From contig NZ_CP048117.1 in the NCBI RefSeq assembly GCF_000469135.2, positions 1,525,501 to 1,589,500 of the forward strand: a stretch of 64,000 nucleotides of DNA, in the 5' to 3' direction. The DNA is from Bacillus sp. SB49 (GTDB lineage: Bacteria > Bacillota > Bacilli > Bacillales > Halobacillaceae). Position 1 is the first letter of the stretch. Every line of letters starts with the position of its first letter. This document shows positions 50,067 to 58,945 of this stretch, in pieces. The position numbers were made by a program, and so were the translations under genes. The notes under the pieces are model-generated. The model was given only the letters and a program-made list of their open reading frames with translations, was not told the DNA's origin and did not search any database.

Positions 50067-51275
50067 TCACAGCCTTCTTTGAAAGAATGAAAAGATCGAA
50101 GCACGCTCTCGCTTCTTCGGTGCATCTTCGTCATTCTCCTGCGTGAATGATTCCACTTTTCGACCGCGTGCAGGCAGGGATTTAGGTCTGTTGGCAATTC
50201 GAAAAGAGGCCATCTTAGGCTTATCATCCGCTTCTTTATGAGGAAGCGTCTCTTTAATGGAGAGGGCTTTCTGGTTGGACTCTTTCTCCAAGGGTTCCGG
50301 ATTCTTCGTGACAGTCTTCTGGACTTTTTCTGGTTTCCTGTTTTCTTCTAATCTCTGGGCGGTTTCTTCACCGTTTTTTTTTCGAATGATGGTGTTCTGG
50401 TTGAAGTCCATAGCAGAATGACCGGGCATCCGTCTTTTTCCTGGCTTATTATTTCCGGATTCAGGGAAAGAGATGCCATTCTGTTGAAAGCCCTGCTGGT
50501 TCTGATAATAGGATGATTGCTGCTGATACCCTGGCTGCGACATAGGTGGGTAATAATCGCTTCTGCCTGTATGGTACTTCCGTGAAGATTGCAGCATGCT
50601 TTGAAGTTTTCTGTACTCCGACGTTTTCTTCGGTGCAGGTGCCTGCTCTCTTGGTTCTTCAATCGGCATTTCCGGAACTTGTTGTCTTGAATGAACCAGC
50701 TGTTCTCTCAAGCCGTCGAGTTCTTCCTTCAGGCGGTCCACTTCGCTTGTTTCCGTCTGCTTGCTTGGAACCTGCTGGTTTTTCAACGAAGCCAATTCTT
50801 CTTTTAACCGCTTCACTTCGCTTGATTCCGTTTCTTTCTGTCTGTGCTGCTGTTCTTTTAGCTGCCTTAATTCTTCTTTCAATCGACTTACTTCTCCCGA
50901 TTCATCCTGCTGCTTCGACCGCTCCTGTACCTCAATTACCCGATTCATTTTTTCCATTAAGTCGTGGACTTGAAGGCGGTCCATCTTCTCCTTAATGAAA
51001 TCGATGTCGCGTTTTAATGTACTGACGGTGTCGTTCACAGATTGCAGCTGGGCAGCCAGCTGATTCGTTCGTTGGTCTGCACTGTAGTGGTACTCTTCCA
51101 TACGTTTCATTACTCCTTCGAATTTATGATGGAACCCATCGGATTCCTGTTTCATTAGAAGGTAGTCGTCGGCTATGGTTCCTGTTTTGATGGAGTGGAG
51201 CATTTCCTTGTAAAGGGATAATTTCGCTTTCATGGTTTCGATCGCTTCCGGACTGTACGTGTTGTTCAGATCCAT
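50067..51275 (-). CDS. Coiled-coil protein with three 25-residue repeats, low-complexity C-terminus
   Basis: A 402-residue protein without a known family. Residues 1-120 are helical. Residues 125-200 hold three tandem 25-residue heptad repeats, each with the core SEVxRLKEEL and a Gln/Lys-rich end (one unit starts GEVSRLKEELRQLKEQQ). Residues 225-300 are Tyr/Gln/Pro-rich (YYPPMSQPGYQQQ) and the last 100 are Lys/Glu-rich with a basic end. There is no signal peptide or membrane segment. It is divergent from the Cys-rich gene behind a sigma-K-like promoter, so a spore structural or assembly role is plausible but unproven. Confidence 0.6.
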   Translation of the reverse strand: MDLNNTYSPEAIETMKAKLSLYKEMLHSIKTGTIADDYLLMKQESDGFHHKFEGVMKRMEEYHYSADQRTNQLAAQLQSVNDTVSTLKRDIDFIKEKMDRLQVHDLMEKMNRVIEVQERSKQQDESGEVSRLKEELRQLKEQQHRQKETESSEVKRLKEELASLKNQQVPSKQTETSEVDRLKEELDGLREQLVHSRQQVPEMPIEEPREQAPAPKKTSEYRKLQSMLQSSRKYHTGRSDYYPPMSQPGYQQQSSYYQNQQGFQQNGISFPESGNNKPGKRRMPGHSAMDFNQNTIIRKKNGEETAQRLEENRKPEKVQKTVTKNPEPLEKESNQKALSIKETLPHKEADDKPKMASFRIANRPKSLPARGRKVESFTQENDEDAPKKRERASIFSFFQRRL

Positions 51276-51590
51276 TACTCATCACCCTTTTGCAGCACAT
51301 TAATATACTATTGATGAACCACCAATACGTGACAAATGTGCCGATTTTTCTGACACGCATGACCTTGGAAATCCGTCCTGTTTTTTTTCTTACTATTGTA
51401 TGCAGCACGGAACAAAAAAGTAGTTGTTTGTATCGGACAGTCACACATTTCCATTTGTCGCATTTATTATGGGTGTTCGCACAATTCGCAAAAGCACACC
51501 AAATATCAGCGATAGCACTAGACCCAACTGTACACTTGTTCATATGCTACGAATGAAAGAGAAAATCTTATTCGGAGGTGTTTGCAAATC
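51276..51590. other. Divergent intergenic region of the spore-type cluster
   Basis: A 315-nt gap between two divergent genes. The right end holds a sigma-K-like promoter (51522-51549). The left end has AAAGGGTGATG as ribosome site of the coiled-coil gene and a TATATT-like -10 about 30 nt before its start. No RNA or small gene was recognised in the middle. Confidence 0.5.
51522..51549 (+). promoter_or_regulatory. Sigma-K-like promoter of the Cys-rich gene
   Basis: AC (51522-51523), a 17-nt spacer, then CATATGCTA (51541-51549). The late mother-cell consensus is AC, 16-17 nt, CATAnnnTA, so all fixed bases match. The ribosome site GGAGGTG follows 24 nt downstream. Confidence 0.6.
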
Positions 51591-52277
51591 ATGCAAGCAA
51601 AAAATTTAATGGGGGGCCAAGAGCTCCTTTGTATCAACACAGAAAAAGTTTACGACTGGATTATCAACGAAGCGTCTTTTGATTTGACGTTGGGTGATTT
51701 CGATCTACCGGTCGGACCGACAGGAGATTTGCTGGAGTGTACAGATATCGAGAATGTCACTTGTGTCGTGGAACCGGCAGAAGTAGACCCTATCGAAATC
51801 GTAGGTCGTACCGATCAAGAATTGGTCGTTGATGGAACATTGTTGACTCTGCAGTTGGTCAACATTCGTAAAAACTTCACCGTGACTGTTCTTGTCGAGC
51901 TTATCCCTGAACTTGGCGGCGGTACTATTGAAGTCGGTTCTGTCGACTTTACACGTTGTGAGCAAGTGCTTCTATGTGCGCCGGATGGAACAGATGTCGA
52001 TGTTTCTTATACAGATCTCGACTGCTTCATCTGTAACTTCTCCTGTGAGGAAAATGGTTCTTTGGAAGACACATTGACTGACGTTACTGTAACGGTTCGT
52101 CTGTGCCAAAGCATTCAGTCCACATACGACGTAACGCTTGAAATCGTAGCGGACTTCTGCCAACCGCGTGATATTCTTCCAATCCCGCCTTGCCCTGCTC
52201 CAACCATCCCACCTCAATGTCCTGTATTGTTCCCGAATGTGGACGATGGCCCGGGACTATCCGGTGATAAGTGCTAA
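51591..52277 (+). CDS. Cys-rich acidic protein, putative spore-surface component
   Basis: A 228-residue protein with about 13 cysteines and a strong excess of Asp/Glu. It is made mostly of beta-strand-like alternation (LVVDGTLLTLQLVNI, FTVTVLVELIP, DVTVTVRLC). The N-terminal LCINTEKVYDWIIN resembles the VYDW motif met in several Firmicute spore-surface proteins. The C-terminus is Pro/Cys-rich (PIPPCPAPTIPPQCPVLFP). There is no signal peptide, as expected for a mother-cell-made coat protein. The sigma-K-like promoter and ATG 10 nt behind GGAGGTG support late sporulation expression. A terminator follows. No exact family is claimed. Confidence 0.6.
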   Translation: MQAKNLMGGQELLCINTEKVYDWIINEASFDLTLGDFDLPVGPTGDLLECTDIENVTCVVEPAEVDPIEIVGRTDQELVVDGTLLTLQLVNIRKNFTVTVLVELIPELGGGTIEVGSVDFTRCEQVLLCAPDGTDVDVSYTDLDCFICNFSCEENGSLEDTLTDVTVTVRLCQSIQSTYDVTLEIVADFCQPRDILPIPPCPAPTIPPQCPVLFPNVDDGPGLSGDKC

Positions 52278-52291
52278 TACTCAGGCATAGA

Positions 52292-52328
52292 ATCAAAGAG
52301 AGGATTTCTTCCTCTCTTTTTTCTTTTT
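52292..52328 (+). terminator. Terminator after the Cys-rich gene
   Basis: AAAGAGAGGA and TCCTCTCTTT form a stem with a TTTCT loop and a T-rich tail. Confidence 0.85.
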
Positions 52329-52374
52329 GTCTTAATTCGGCTCTTTGTGTTCAGACAGTACGGAGGTGAAACGA

Positions 52375-52926
52375 ATGAAAGGATCGGCTGAGCTGCTTTC
52401 TGAATGGCAGCAGAAACAGAAGCGCTACATGGAAGCATTTCGAGATCGGATCAAGGAATTGGAAAAGGCGAGGTCTTGGAAGGTGATCAGCTATTTTACA
52501 TACTCGGTTCACCTTGCGCATGACAGATCAAAAGAAAGCATTCTTCTTGGAAGCTATCATATCCATAATATCGGTGAGGAACCTTTCGTGGATCCTTACA
52601 TCTGTCTTCAATTGTCGGAGGACTCCCCCTTTCAGTTTTCCGGGAAGTATCTGTACAAAGATTCGATTCAGAAATTGCAAATGTCCGGGGCTTGGGAACG
52701 TTTGAATGAAGCAGACAACAAAACAGAGTATTGGCTGCGCCCTTCCGGAAAGCAGCTCATCTCTCCGGGAGAGAAACTGACCTTCTCCAATTTTCAAATG
52801 AAATGGATCGCAGATAAGAAATATGCGGGGAGTCTGAATGGATACACCTATGGAGAGGAGGCGAAGGAGGGGATTCCTTCGCTCAATCAAATCAACCTTA
52901 GTGGGGAGGGGGATGCAGGTGGATGA
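52375..52926 (+). CDS. Hypothetical protein (183 aa) of the spore-type cluster
   Basis: Not recognised. ATG at 52375 follows CGGAGGTG. The protein starts with a charged helix (LLSEWQQKQKRYMEAFRDRIKELEKARSW), then becomes beta-rich with many aromatic residues (VISYFTYSVHL, ILLGSYHIHNIG, DPYICLQLSEDSPFQFSGKYLY). It ends with a short Gly-rich tail. No cysteine pairs or membrane segment are seen. It overlaps the next gene by 14 bp, and the three genes 52375-54693 form one operon. Confidence 0.55.
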   Translation: MKGSAELLSEWQQKQKRYMEAFRDRIKELEKARSWKVISYFTYSVHLAHDRSKESILLGSYHIHNIGEEPFVDPYICLQLSEDSPFQFSGKYLYKDSIQKLQMSGAWERLNEADNKTEYWLRPSGKQLISPGEKLTFSNFQMKWIADKKYAGSLNGYTYGEEAKEGIPSLNQINLSGEGDAGG

Positions 52927-53200
52927 GCTAGACCTCCAGTTGGTGCTTCGTAAATGGCTGAAAGAATGGATGACCCGTCAAGTAACGAGGTTGAAAACAG
53001 ACGAAGAGAAGCGGAGTCAAAGCTTTGTTTTTCTGGATGACGACACCATCCAGATGATTCTTATGATGTTGGCCATGAATCAGCGTCATGGATGGAATGC
53101 TGAAAAGGTAACAGACAACACGGAGGATAGGCAGGCGGTAAAGCAGTACATTGAGGAGAGCGAACGGGAGTGGACCGATTTACTTTCCCGTTTGAATTGA
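52913..53200 (+). CDS. Hypothetical small helical protein (95 aa)
   Basis: Not recognised. ATG 52913 (or GTG 52919) follows GGGGAGGGGG and overlaps the previous gene. The product is helical and charged (LQLVLRKWLKEWMTRQVTRLK, then DDTIQMILMMLAMNQRHGW and a final EESEREWTDLLSRLN). The middle helix is hydrophobic but too short for a membrane anchor, which suggests a protein contact. It lies between the beta-rich protein and the long coiled coil. Confidence 0.5.
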   Translation: MQVDELDLQLVLRKWLKEWMTRQVTRLKTDEEKRSQSFVFLDDDTIQMILMMLAMNQRHGWNAEKVTDNTEDRQAVKQYIEESEREWTDLLSRLN

Positions 53201-53229
53201 AATGAATTCCTACCTGGGGGGTTATGGTT

Positions 53230-54693
53230 ATGGAGAAAGATACGATCCTTCTACAACAGAAGATCATTCATTTCAAGTCGGAACTGGCAAAGTACAAGGA
53301 GAAAGTGAAAGATTATCAAGAGAATTATCACTATGCCCTGCTGGAGAAGCTGAAAAAAGAGAATACCGCCCTTCGTGACAGGGAAGAACAGCTGCAAAAG
53401 GAAAAAAGTGTCGCAACCCAGGAATCTGTCAAACGCATCCAGGGGATGGAACAGCAAATAGCCAGTATGGAAAAGGCGAAACAAACAATGGAGGAAGAAA
53501 CGGCGTTATGGAAAGAGAAGGCAGCGAGGTTCCAAAAAGATTTTGAATCCGCACAAACCCGTCTCATTCGTCTACAAAAAGAATCATCTGCTTATCAATA
53601 TCAGCTGAAGCAGGCTGAAAAGCATTCGGAGGAAAGAGAATCCTTATGGAAGGAAGAGCGTTCCCTTCTAAAAGATAAGCTTGCAGCGGAAAAGAAAGCG
53701 AAAGACTCGTTGTTCCAAAAGGCTCAAGGTCTGAGAGAAGAAGCGAAAGACCAGCGGGAATATGTCCAGGAAGAAAGACAACAGAAGCATAACTGGAAAG
53801 CAGTTTACCTGGAGAACAGGACGCGGGCAGCAGGGCTGGCGCAGGAGAATGCGGAAATTCAAAAACGATTGGAGGCAGCGGAACAGGAGGCAGCCGTTTG
53901 GAAAGATCAAGCGAAACAATTGGAAACGGAAGTCCGGAAGGCGGAAGGGGAATTGGCCAGAACAGCAGGGGAGTCTGCAGCGACTGTTTCTGAATGGAAG
54001 CTTCGGGAACGTCAATTTCAGAAAGACATCATCCGTTTGAAGCAATCAGCACAGGAAAAACAGCAACTCCTTAACATAAGGGAAGAAGAGCAGGAACGAC
54101 TGGAGACAGAAAATAAGGAGCTCTGCTCGGATATCAAATACTACGTGTATTATACAAAACAGCTCGGCGATCTTCTCTCCGGCGCGGAGGTGGATTTGAA
54201 TAAACAAAGAGATGTAGTCCGGGAGTTGGAACAATCGAAAATTAAAGCAGAAGACGAATCGAGACGCATCGGAAGGGAATTGGAGACGAAGGTTGCCGCT
54301 TTAAAGCAACTGGAAGATGAGCAGCATTCCCGTAATCAGGAAAGAAGGTTGTGGGAAGAAGAACGACAGAACTATCAGTCTGATGTCGCCGACTTAAAGA
54401 GGCAGCTCAAGGAGGCTCATGAACAAGTGGAGGAACTGCAGATGATCCAGACTCATCTGAAAAAGCAGAATGAAAAGGTCCTCGGCATGTTCTCCAAGGA
54501 AGGAAGCGCGGATACTCCCAGCGATATCCTGTCCGTTCTGGATGAGCAGATGAAGAATATCCTAGGACAGACGTTCGAGTATGAAGAACAGCTGGATTCC
54601 AAAATCATCTTCATGGAAGCACTGGAAGAGAAAATTGATCAGCTTGGGAAAGAGATCCTTCAGATGGAAGAACGGGATGGTCAGGAAGATTGA
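53230..54693 (+). CDS. Long coiled-coil protein (487 aa)
   Basis: An almost unbroken coiled coil: from residue 10 to about 390 the sequence is heptad-rich with Glu, Lys and Gln (for example KEKVKDYQENYHYALLEKLK; EEETALWKEKAARFQKD). It then has a more ordered C-terminal part with QMKNILGQTFEYEEQLDSKI. There is no ATPase, membrane or signal sequence, so it is not an SMC protein. ATG 53230 is 8 nt behind GGGGGG; an ATG two codons earlier is too close. As the last gene of the cluster it may act as a scaffold; no family is recognised. A terminator follows. Confidence 0.6.
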   Translation: MEKDTILLQQKIIHFKSELAKYKEKVKDYQENYHYALLEKLKKENTALRDREEQLQKEKSVATQESVKRIQGMEQQIASMEKAKQTMEEETALWKEKAARFQKDFESAQTRLIRLQKESSAYQYQLKQAEKHSEERESLWKEERSLLKDKLAAEKKAKDSLFQKAQGLREEAKDQREYVQEERQQKHNWKAVYLENRTRAAGLAQENAEIQKRLEAAEQEAAVWKDQAKQLETEVRKAEGELARTAGESAATVSEWKLRERQFQKDIIRLKQSAQEKQQLLNIREEEQERLETENKELCSDIKYYVYYTKQLGDLLSGAEVDLNKQRDVVRELEQSKIKAEDESRRIGRELETKVAALKQLEDEQHSRNQERRLWEEERQNYQSDVADLKRQLKEAHEQVEELQMIQTHLKKQNEKVLGMFSKEGSADTPSDILSVLDEQMKNILGQTFEYEEQLDSKIIFMEALEEKIDQLGKEILQMEERDGQED

Positions 54694-54701
54694 ACGGACG
54701 A

Positions 54702-54731
54702 AGGGCACGCCGGGAGGCTGCTCTTTTTTTG
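54702..54731 (+). terminator. Terminator after the coiled-coil gene
   Basis: AGGGCAcGCC and GGCTGCTCT pair with one bulge and one wobble around GGGA; seven T follow. Confidence 0.7.
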
Positions 54732-54784
54732 TGCGAAAGATTCAACGGAATCAGGAGAAAATAGGACCAGTATCTCCTCGATTT

Positions 54785-54810
54785 GTTTAAAGCTTTGCAG
54801 GAAAGGAAAT
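54785..54810 (+). promoter_or_regulatory. Sigma-B-like promoter of pyruvate oxidase
   Basis: GTTTAA (54785-54790), 14-nt spacer, GGAAAT (54805-54810). The -35 is perfect and the -10 is 4 of 6. The B. subtilis homologue ydaP is a sigma-B gene, which supports the reading. Confidence 0.45.
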
Positions 54811-54860
54811 AAGAACCATTAGAAGCTATTATATTGTTCACCAGAGAAAGGATGAGACAG

Positions 54861-56582
54861 ATGTTTGAAAAGCGTACAGGAGAAGTGATCACACAGCAAT
54901 TGATTGATTGGGGGGTGGACCACATCTATGGAATGCCCGGCGATTCCATTAACGAGCTGATGGACGACCTTCGAAAGAGACAGGAAGAAATATCCTTCCT
55001 GCAGGTCCGTCATGAAGAAACAGGAGCGCTTGCGGCTGCGGCTTATGCGAAACTCACCGGAAAGCTTGGAGTGACCCTCTCGATTGCCGGCCCCGGCGCT
55101 GTTCACTTACTTAATGGATTGTATGATGCCAAGGCGGATAAAGCTCCTGTACTTGCCCTTGTCGGACAGGTACATAGTGAAGAGGTGGGGACAGGTGCTT
55201 TTCAGGAAATCAATTTGGAGCGCATGTTCGATGATGTTGCGGTGTTCAACCGCCGTGCGGAAACAGAAGCACAGCTTCCCGATCTCTTAGATCAAGCGAT
55301 TAAGGAAGCTTATGCAAACAAAGGGGTCTCCGTTCTCATCGTACCGGACGATCTGTTTGCAAAAAAACAAAAGAACGAACCGCGTTTGACTGCCGGAACC
55401 TACTATCGTCCTGAGATCGTTCCCAATTCGGATCAGCTGAAAGAGGCCCGGCATTTAATCGAGCAGGCGGAGAAACCGCTCATTCTTGCCGGCCAAGGGA
55501 CGAAGGATGCATCCGCTGAGTTGATTCAATTCGCAGAGACGATCCAGGCTCCTATCGTTATGAGCCTTCTTGGTAAAGGAATCATCCCGGACAATCATCC
55601 GTACTGTCTAGGGCAGCACGGTCAGATCGGCACAAAGCCTGCCTACCATGCAATGAAGGAAACCGATCTTCTCATTCTCATCGGTACGCAATTCCCGTAC
55701 CGTGATTTTCTTCCGGAAGAGGTGAAGGCGGTCCAAATCGATAACAAGCCGGAAAACCTGGGCAAATACTATCCGATTGAGCTTGGTCTTCCTGGAAACA
55801 GCAAGGAGACTTTACAGGCGCTGATCGAACTGATTACTCCAGTGGATGAACGCGGCTATCTTCGTCATTATCAGGAAAAGATGAAGGATTGGCGGATTGC
55901 GCTTCAGGAAGAGAAACGTTCCACAAAAGACCCGCTCCATGCACCGCAGGTCATGTATGAGCTGGAGAAGCATATGGAATCCGGTGCGATCATATCCGGA
56001 GACGTAGGAAATGTTACCGTATGGCTTTCCCGATTCCTGCATCTTGTCAACCAGAAGTTTCTCATGTCCGGCTGGCTTGCTACAATGGGGAGCGGCCTGC
56101 CGGGAGCACTGGCTGCGAAACAAGCCTTCCCGGATAAACAGGTGATCGGCGTTTCCGGAGACGGTGGCTTTTCCATGGTGATGCATGACTTTGTTACAGC
56201 CGTTAAGTACGATCTTCCGATTAAAATGATCATTCTAAACAACAGTAAGATTGGAATGATCAAATACGAACAGGAACAGATGGGGCATTTAAATTATGCG
56301 ACGGACCTTGGGGAAGTGGATTTTGCCAAGTTCGCCGAAGCTTGCGGGGGAGAGGGATACCGCATTCGCTCCTATGAAGAATTGGAGCCGAAAATGAAGC
56401 AGGCTTTCGTATCGAATAAGCCGGTCATCATTGATGTCGTTATCGAAGATCAGGCGCCTCTTCCTGGTAAAATTGATTACACCTCAGCGGTCAATTTCTC
56501 GAAATATATCGTTAAGAACTTCTTTGAATCCGGGACGCTTGATCTGCCGGATATGAAAAAAGCGCTCCAGCGCCTGACTTGA
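54861..56582 (+). CDS. Thiamine-diphosphate pyruvate oxidase (YdaP type)
   Basis: A 573-residue three-domain ThDP enzyme. The N-terminal catalytic Glu is in VRHEETGALAAAAYAKLTG (about residue 50), and the FAD/central domain spans 190-330. The C-terminal cofactor motif is GDGGFSMVMHDFVTAVKYDLPIKMIILNN (GDGx...NN, about 425-455). The pattern fits pyruvate oxidase/dehydrogenase (SpxB, PoxB, YdaP) better than acetolactate synthase, because the AHAS-type quinone contacts are missing. It would convert pyruvate to acetyl phosphate or acetate. ATG 54861 has AAAGGATG upstream; the frame opens 27 nt earlier. Confidence 0.85.
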   Translation: MFEKRTGEVITQQLIDWGVDHIYGMPGDSINELMDDLRKRQEEISFLQVRHEETGALAAAAYAKLTGKLGVTLSIAGPGAVHLLNGLYDAKADKAPVLALVGQVHSEEVGTGAFQEINLERMFDDVAVFNRRAETEAQLPDLLDQAIKEAYANKGVSVLIVPDDLFAKKQKNEPRLTAGTYYRPEIVPNSDQLKEARHLIEQAEKPLILAGQGTKDASAELIQFAETIQAPIVMSLLGKGIIPDNHPYCLGQHGQIGTKPAYHAMKETDLLILIGTQFPYRDFLPEEVKAVQIDNKPENLGKYYPIELGLPGNSKETLQALIELITPVDERGYLRHYQEKMKDWRIALQEEKRSTKDPLHAPQVMYELEKHMESGAIISGDVGNVTVWLSRFLHLVNQKFLMSGWLATMGSGLPGALAAKQAFPDKQVIGVSGDGGFSMVMHDFVTAVKYDLPIKMIILNNSKIGMIKYEQEQMGHLNYATDLGEVDFAKFAEACGGEGYRIRSYEELEPKMKQAFVSNKPVIIDVVIEDQAPLPGKIDYTSAVNFSKYIVKNFFESGTLDLPDMKKALQRLT

Positions 56583-56584
56583 TC

Positions 56585-56630
56585 AAAAAGAAAAACCCGC
56601 GCCGGGTCATCCCGGCGCGGGTTTTGTTCA
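56585..56630. terminator. Bidirectional terminator
   Basis: AAAACCCGCGCCGGG and CCCGGCGCGGGTTTT form a perfect 15-bp stem between pyruvate oxidase and the convergent rnjA. Confidence 0.95.
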
Positions 56631-56635
56631 TTCGA

Positions 56636-58306
56636 TCATACTTCCATAATGATTGGAAGAATCATCGGACGACGCTTCGTTTTTTCAAACAAGAACGGAG
56701 CGATCGTATCCGTGATTTCGTTTTTGATTTCTGACCATTGCGTTGTACGGCGTTCCATGACTTTCTCAACATGAGAACTTACCAGCTTCTGTGCTTCCTT
56801 AATCAAATCTTCGGATTCTCTCATGTAAACGAATCCGCGGGAAATGATGTCCGGGCCGGAAGCGATTTTGAATTCCTTCATATTAATACTTACGACGACG
56901 ATGACAAGGCCTTCTTCGGAAAGAATACGGCGGTCGCGTAGTACGATATTACCGATATCACCAATTCCGCTGCCATCTACATAGACAGAACCGGAAGGGA
57001 TCTTACCTGCGATGGAGGCTTCGTCTTTACCAAGGGCAAGCACGTCACCGTTGTCCATAACGAAGCAGTTCTCTTCCTTGACATCACAATCAAGGCTGAG
57101 TTTCACATGCTCTTTCAGCATGCGGTATTCTCCGTGGATCGGCATGAAGAATTTCGGCTGCATCAGTCGGAGCATCAGTTTCATCTCTTCCTGACTACCG
57201 TGTCCGGAGGTATGGATGTTTGTCAATGGACCGTGAATAACATCGGCACCTGCACGGTAAAGCTTGTTGATCGTACGGCTGACACTGATCGTGTTTCCAG
57301 GGATTGGGGAAGAAGAGAACACGACTGTATCGCCAGGCTGGATTTGGATCTGACGGTGGGTACCGTTTGCGATCCTTGACAGGGCAGCCATCGGTTCACC
57401 TTGGGAACCGGTACAGAGAATGACGACTTCATTAGCCGGCAGACGGTTGATTTGTTGAGCATCAATGAACGTATCCTTAGGGGCACGGATATATCCAAGT
57501 TCCTGACCGATGCGGATGGAAGATTCCATGCTCCGTCCAAAAACAGCTACTTTCCGATTATTCCTAACGGCTGCTTCCACTACCTGTTGAAGGCGGTGGA
57601 TGTTTGAGGCGAACGTTGCGAAAATCAAACGACCGTTATCCATACGCGTAAAGATATCCTGGATGCTTTCTCCTACGACACGCTCTGACTTCGTAAAGCC
57701 TGGTACTTCACTGTTCGTACTGTCGGAAAGAAGAGCAAGTACACCTTCTTTACCGATTTCCGCCATTTTAGCGAGGTCTGCAGGTTCACCGACAGGGGTG
57801 AAGTCGAATTTAAAGTCTCCCGTGTGAACGATGTTCCCAGGCGGTGTCTTAACAACTACACCGTAGGAATCAGGGATACTGTGTGTCGTGCGGAAGAAGG
57901 ACACGGATGTTTTACGGAACTTGATGATGTCATCTTCCTGAATTGTATTCAGTTTCGCACTGCGAAGGAGACCGTGTTCATCAAGCTTGTTGCGAATCAA
58001 GCCGATGGCAAGCTTCCCTGCATAAATTGGAATGTTAATTTCACGCAGCAGGTAAGGGATACCGCCGATGTGATCTTCGTGTCCGTGTGTGATGATAAGC
58101 CCTTTGATCTTATCTTGGTTCTGCACGAGATACGTATAATCCGGAATGACATAGTCGATACCGAGTAGTTCATCTTCCGGGAATTTAATACCAGCATCAA
58201 TGAGGATGATTTCGTCTTGGAATTGAACTGCGTATGTGTTTTTACCAATTTCACCGAGTCCGCCAAGGGCGAATACGGCTGTCTGGTCGTTCTTCACGAA
58301 TTTCAT
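56636..58306 (-). CDS. rnjA: Ribonuclease J1
   Basis: A 556-residue metallo-beta-lactamase/beta-CASP ribonuclease with 5'-exonuclease and endonuclease activity, central to mRNA decay and 16S rRNA maturation in Bacillus. The metal motifs are HGHEDHIGG (about residues 74-82), HSIPDS and VHTGDFKFD. The beta-CASP part has [11 protein letters not shown], and [11 protein letters not shown] and HGEYRML follow. It is cotranscribed with rpoY, which ends 3 nt before the rnjA start, as in B. subtilis (ykzG-rnjA). Confidence 0.96.
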   Translation of the reverse strand: MKFVKNDQTAVFALGGLGEIGKNTYAVQFQDEIILIDAGIKFPEDELLGIDYVIPDYTYLVQNQDKIKGLIITHGHEDHIGGIPYLLREINIPIYAGKLAIGLIRNKLDEHGLLRSAKLNTIQEDDIIKFRKTSVSFFRTTHSIPDSYGVVVKTPPGNIVHTGDFKFDFTPVGEPADLAKMAEIGKEGVLALLSDSTNSEVPGFTKSERVVGESIQDIFTRMDNGRLIFATFASNIHRLQQVVEAAVRNNRKVAVFGRSMESSIRIGQELGYIRAPKDTFIDAQQINRLPANEVVILCTGSQGEPMAALSRIANGTHRQIQIQPGDTVVFSSSPIPGNTISVSRTINKLYRAGADVIHGPLTNIHTSGHGSQEEMKLMLRLMQPKFFMPIHGEYRMLKEHVKLSLDCDVKEENCFVMDNGDVLALGKDEASIAGKIPSGSVYVDGSGIGDIGNIVLRDRRILSEEGLVIVVVSINMKEFKIASGPDIISRGFVYMRESEDLIKEAQKLVSSHVEKVMERRTTQWSEIKNEITDTIAPFLFEKTKRRPMILPIIMEV

Positions 58307-58309
58307 AAA

Positions 58310-58519
58310 TTAAAATGTCTCCAACGCGAAATCTTCGGATTGCTTCTCATATCCCAGGTGATCCTCATCAAGCACCTGGATATATTCAATATTGAACCCT
58401 TTATCTTTTAACTTTTCTCTGACTTCTCTCTCTGTTTCCGCTTCCACATACATGGAATTCGTATGTTCACGGACAGGAACTTCTGTTGCCAGTTCCTGAT
58501 ACAAAACTTTGAATATCAT
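58310..58519 (-). CDS. rpoY: RNA polymerase epsilon subunit
   Basis: A 69-residue RpoY (YkzG): [21 protein letters not shown] at the start, [31 protein letters not shown], and the acidic end. It binds core RNA polymerase near the beta' jaw. ATG at 58519 follows AGGAG by 11 nt; the longer frame from 58555 has no site. It is the first gene of the rpoY-rnjA operon. A TATGAT -10 lies about 60 nt upstream. Confidence 0.92.
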   Translation of the reverse strand: MIFKVLYQELATEVPVREHTNSMYVEAETEREVREKLKDKGFNIEYIQVLDEDHLGYEKQSEDFALETF

Positions 58520-58945
58520 TGCACTATCGCTCCTAACTAGATATAATTTCCACATTCTTGTCCTTCCATCATCATAGCACGTTTCGAACCCGCATGGTAA
58601 TGATAATGATAGTCACAGGTGTTTCGCTGCACCTGGACAATGGTATTACGCGTATGTTTTACGATTCATTAAATTCTTCCAACGTTTTCTAAGCTTCCTT
58701 CGTAGACGCTTCATCATATGCATCCATCCCCTTTCACCAGATGAAGAAAAGCGCCAAAAACGTTAAAACCGCCCAATCCCTGTTATCTCTAGTATAATAC
58801 GGTTTGTGGAAGAATGAAACATTACATTTTATATTTTGTCGTTATCGTTTGTTTTTCTTCTCAAACTTATCCACTCATGCTACAGTATAGCCAAAGAAGA
58901 CACTATGTTAGTATAAATGTGGAAATCCATGTAGGAGGATCTGGT
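58520..58945. other. 426-nt region between rpoY and ykrA
   Basis: Holds the rpoY-rnjA promoter, a Fur-box-like word (TGATAATGATAGTCA, 58601-58615, 12 of 14 fixed bases), a CAGGTG/CACCTG hairpin (58615-58637), and a possible 23-codon basic gene (58646-58717, minus). Nearer ykrA it has AT-rich sequence with a plausible promoter. A frame upstream of ykrA is open but has no ribosome site. Confidence 0.45.
58646..58717 (-). CDS. Possible very small basic peptide (23 aa)
   Basis: ATG at 58717 lies 10 nt behind AAAGGGG. The frame gives MMKRLRRKLRKRWKNLMNRK followed by TYA, with 11 Lys/Arg, an amphipathic helix pattern. An overlapping shorter frame starts at an ATG closer to the ribosome site and yields only 12 codons. 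A hairpin follows the stop. Could be real or a chance frame in regulatory DNA. Confidence 0.3.
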   Translation of the reverse strand: MMKRLRRKLRKRWKNLMNRKTYA

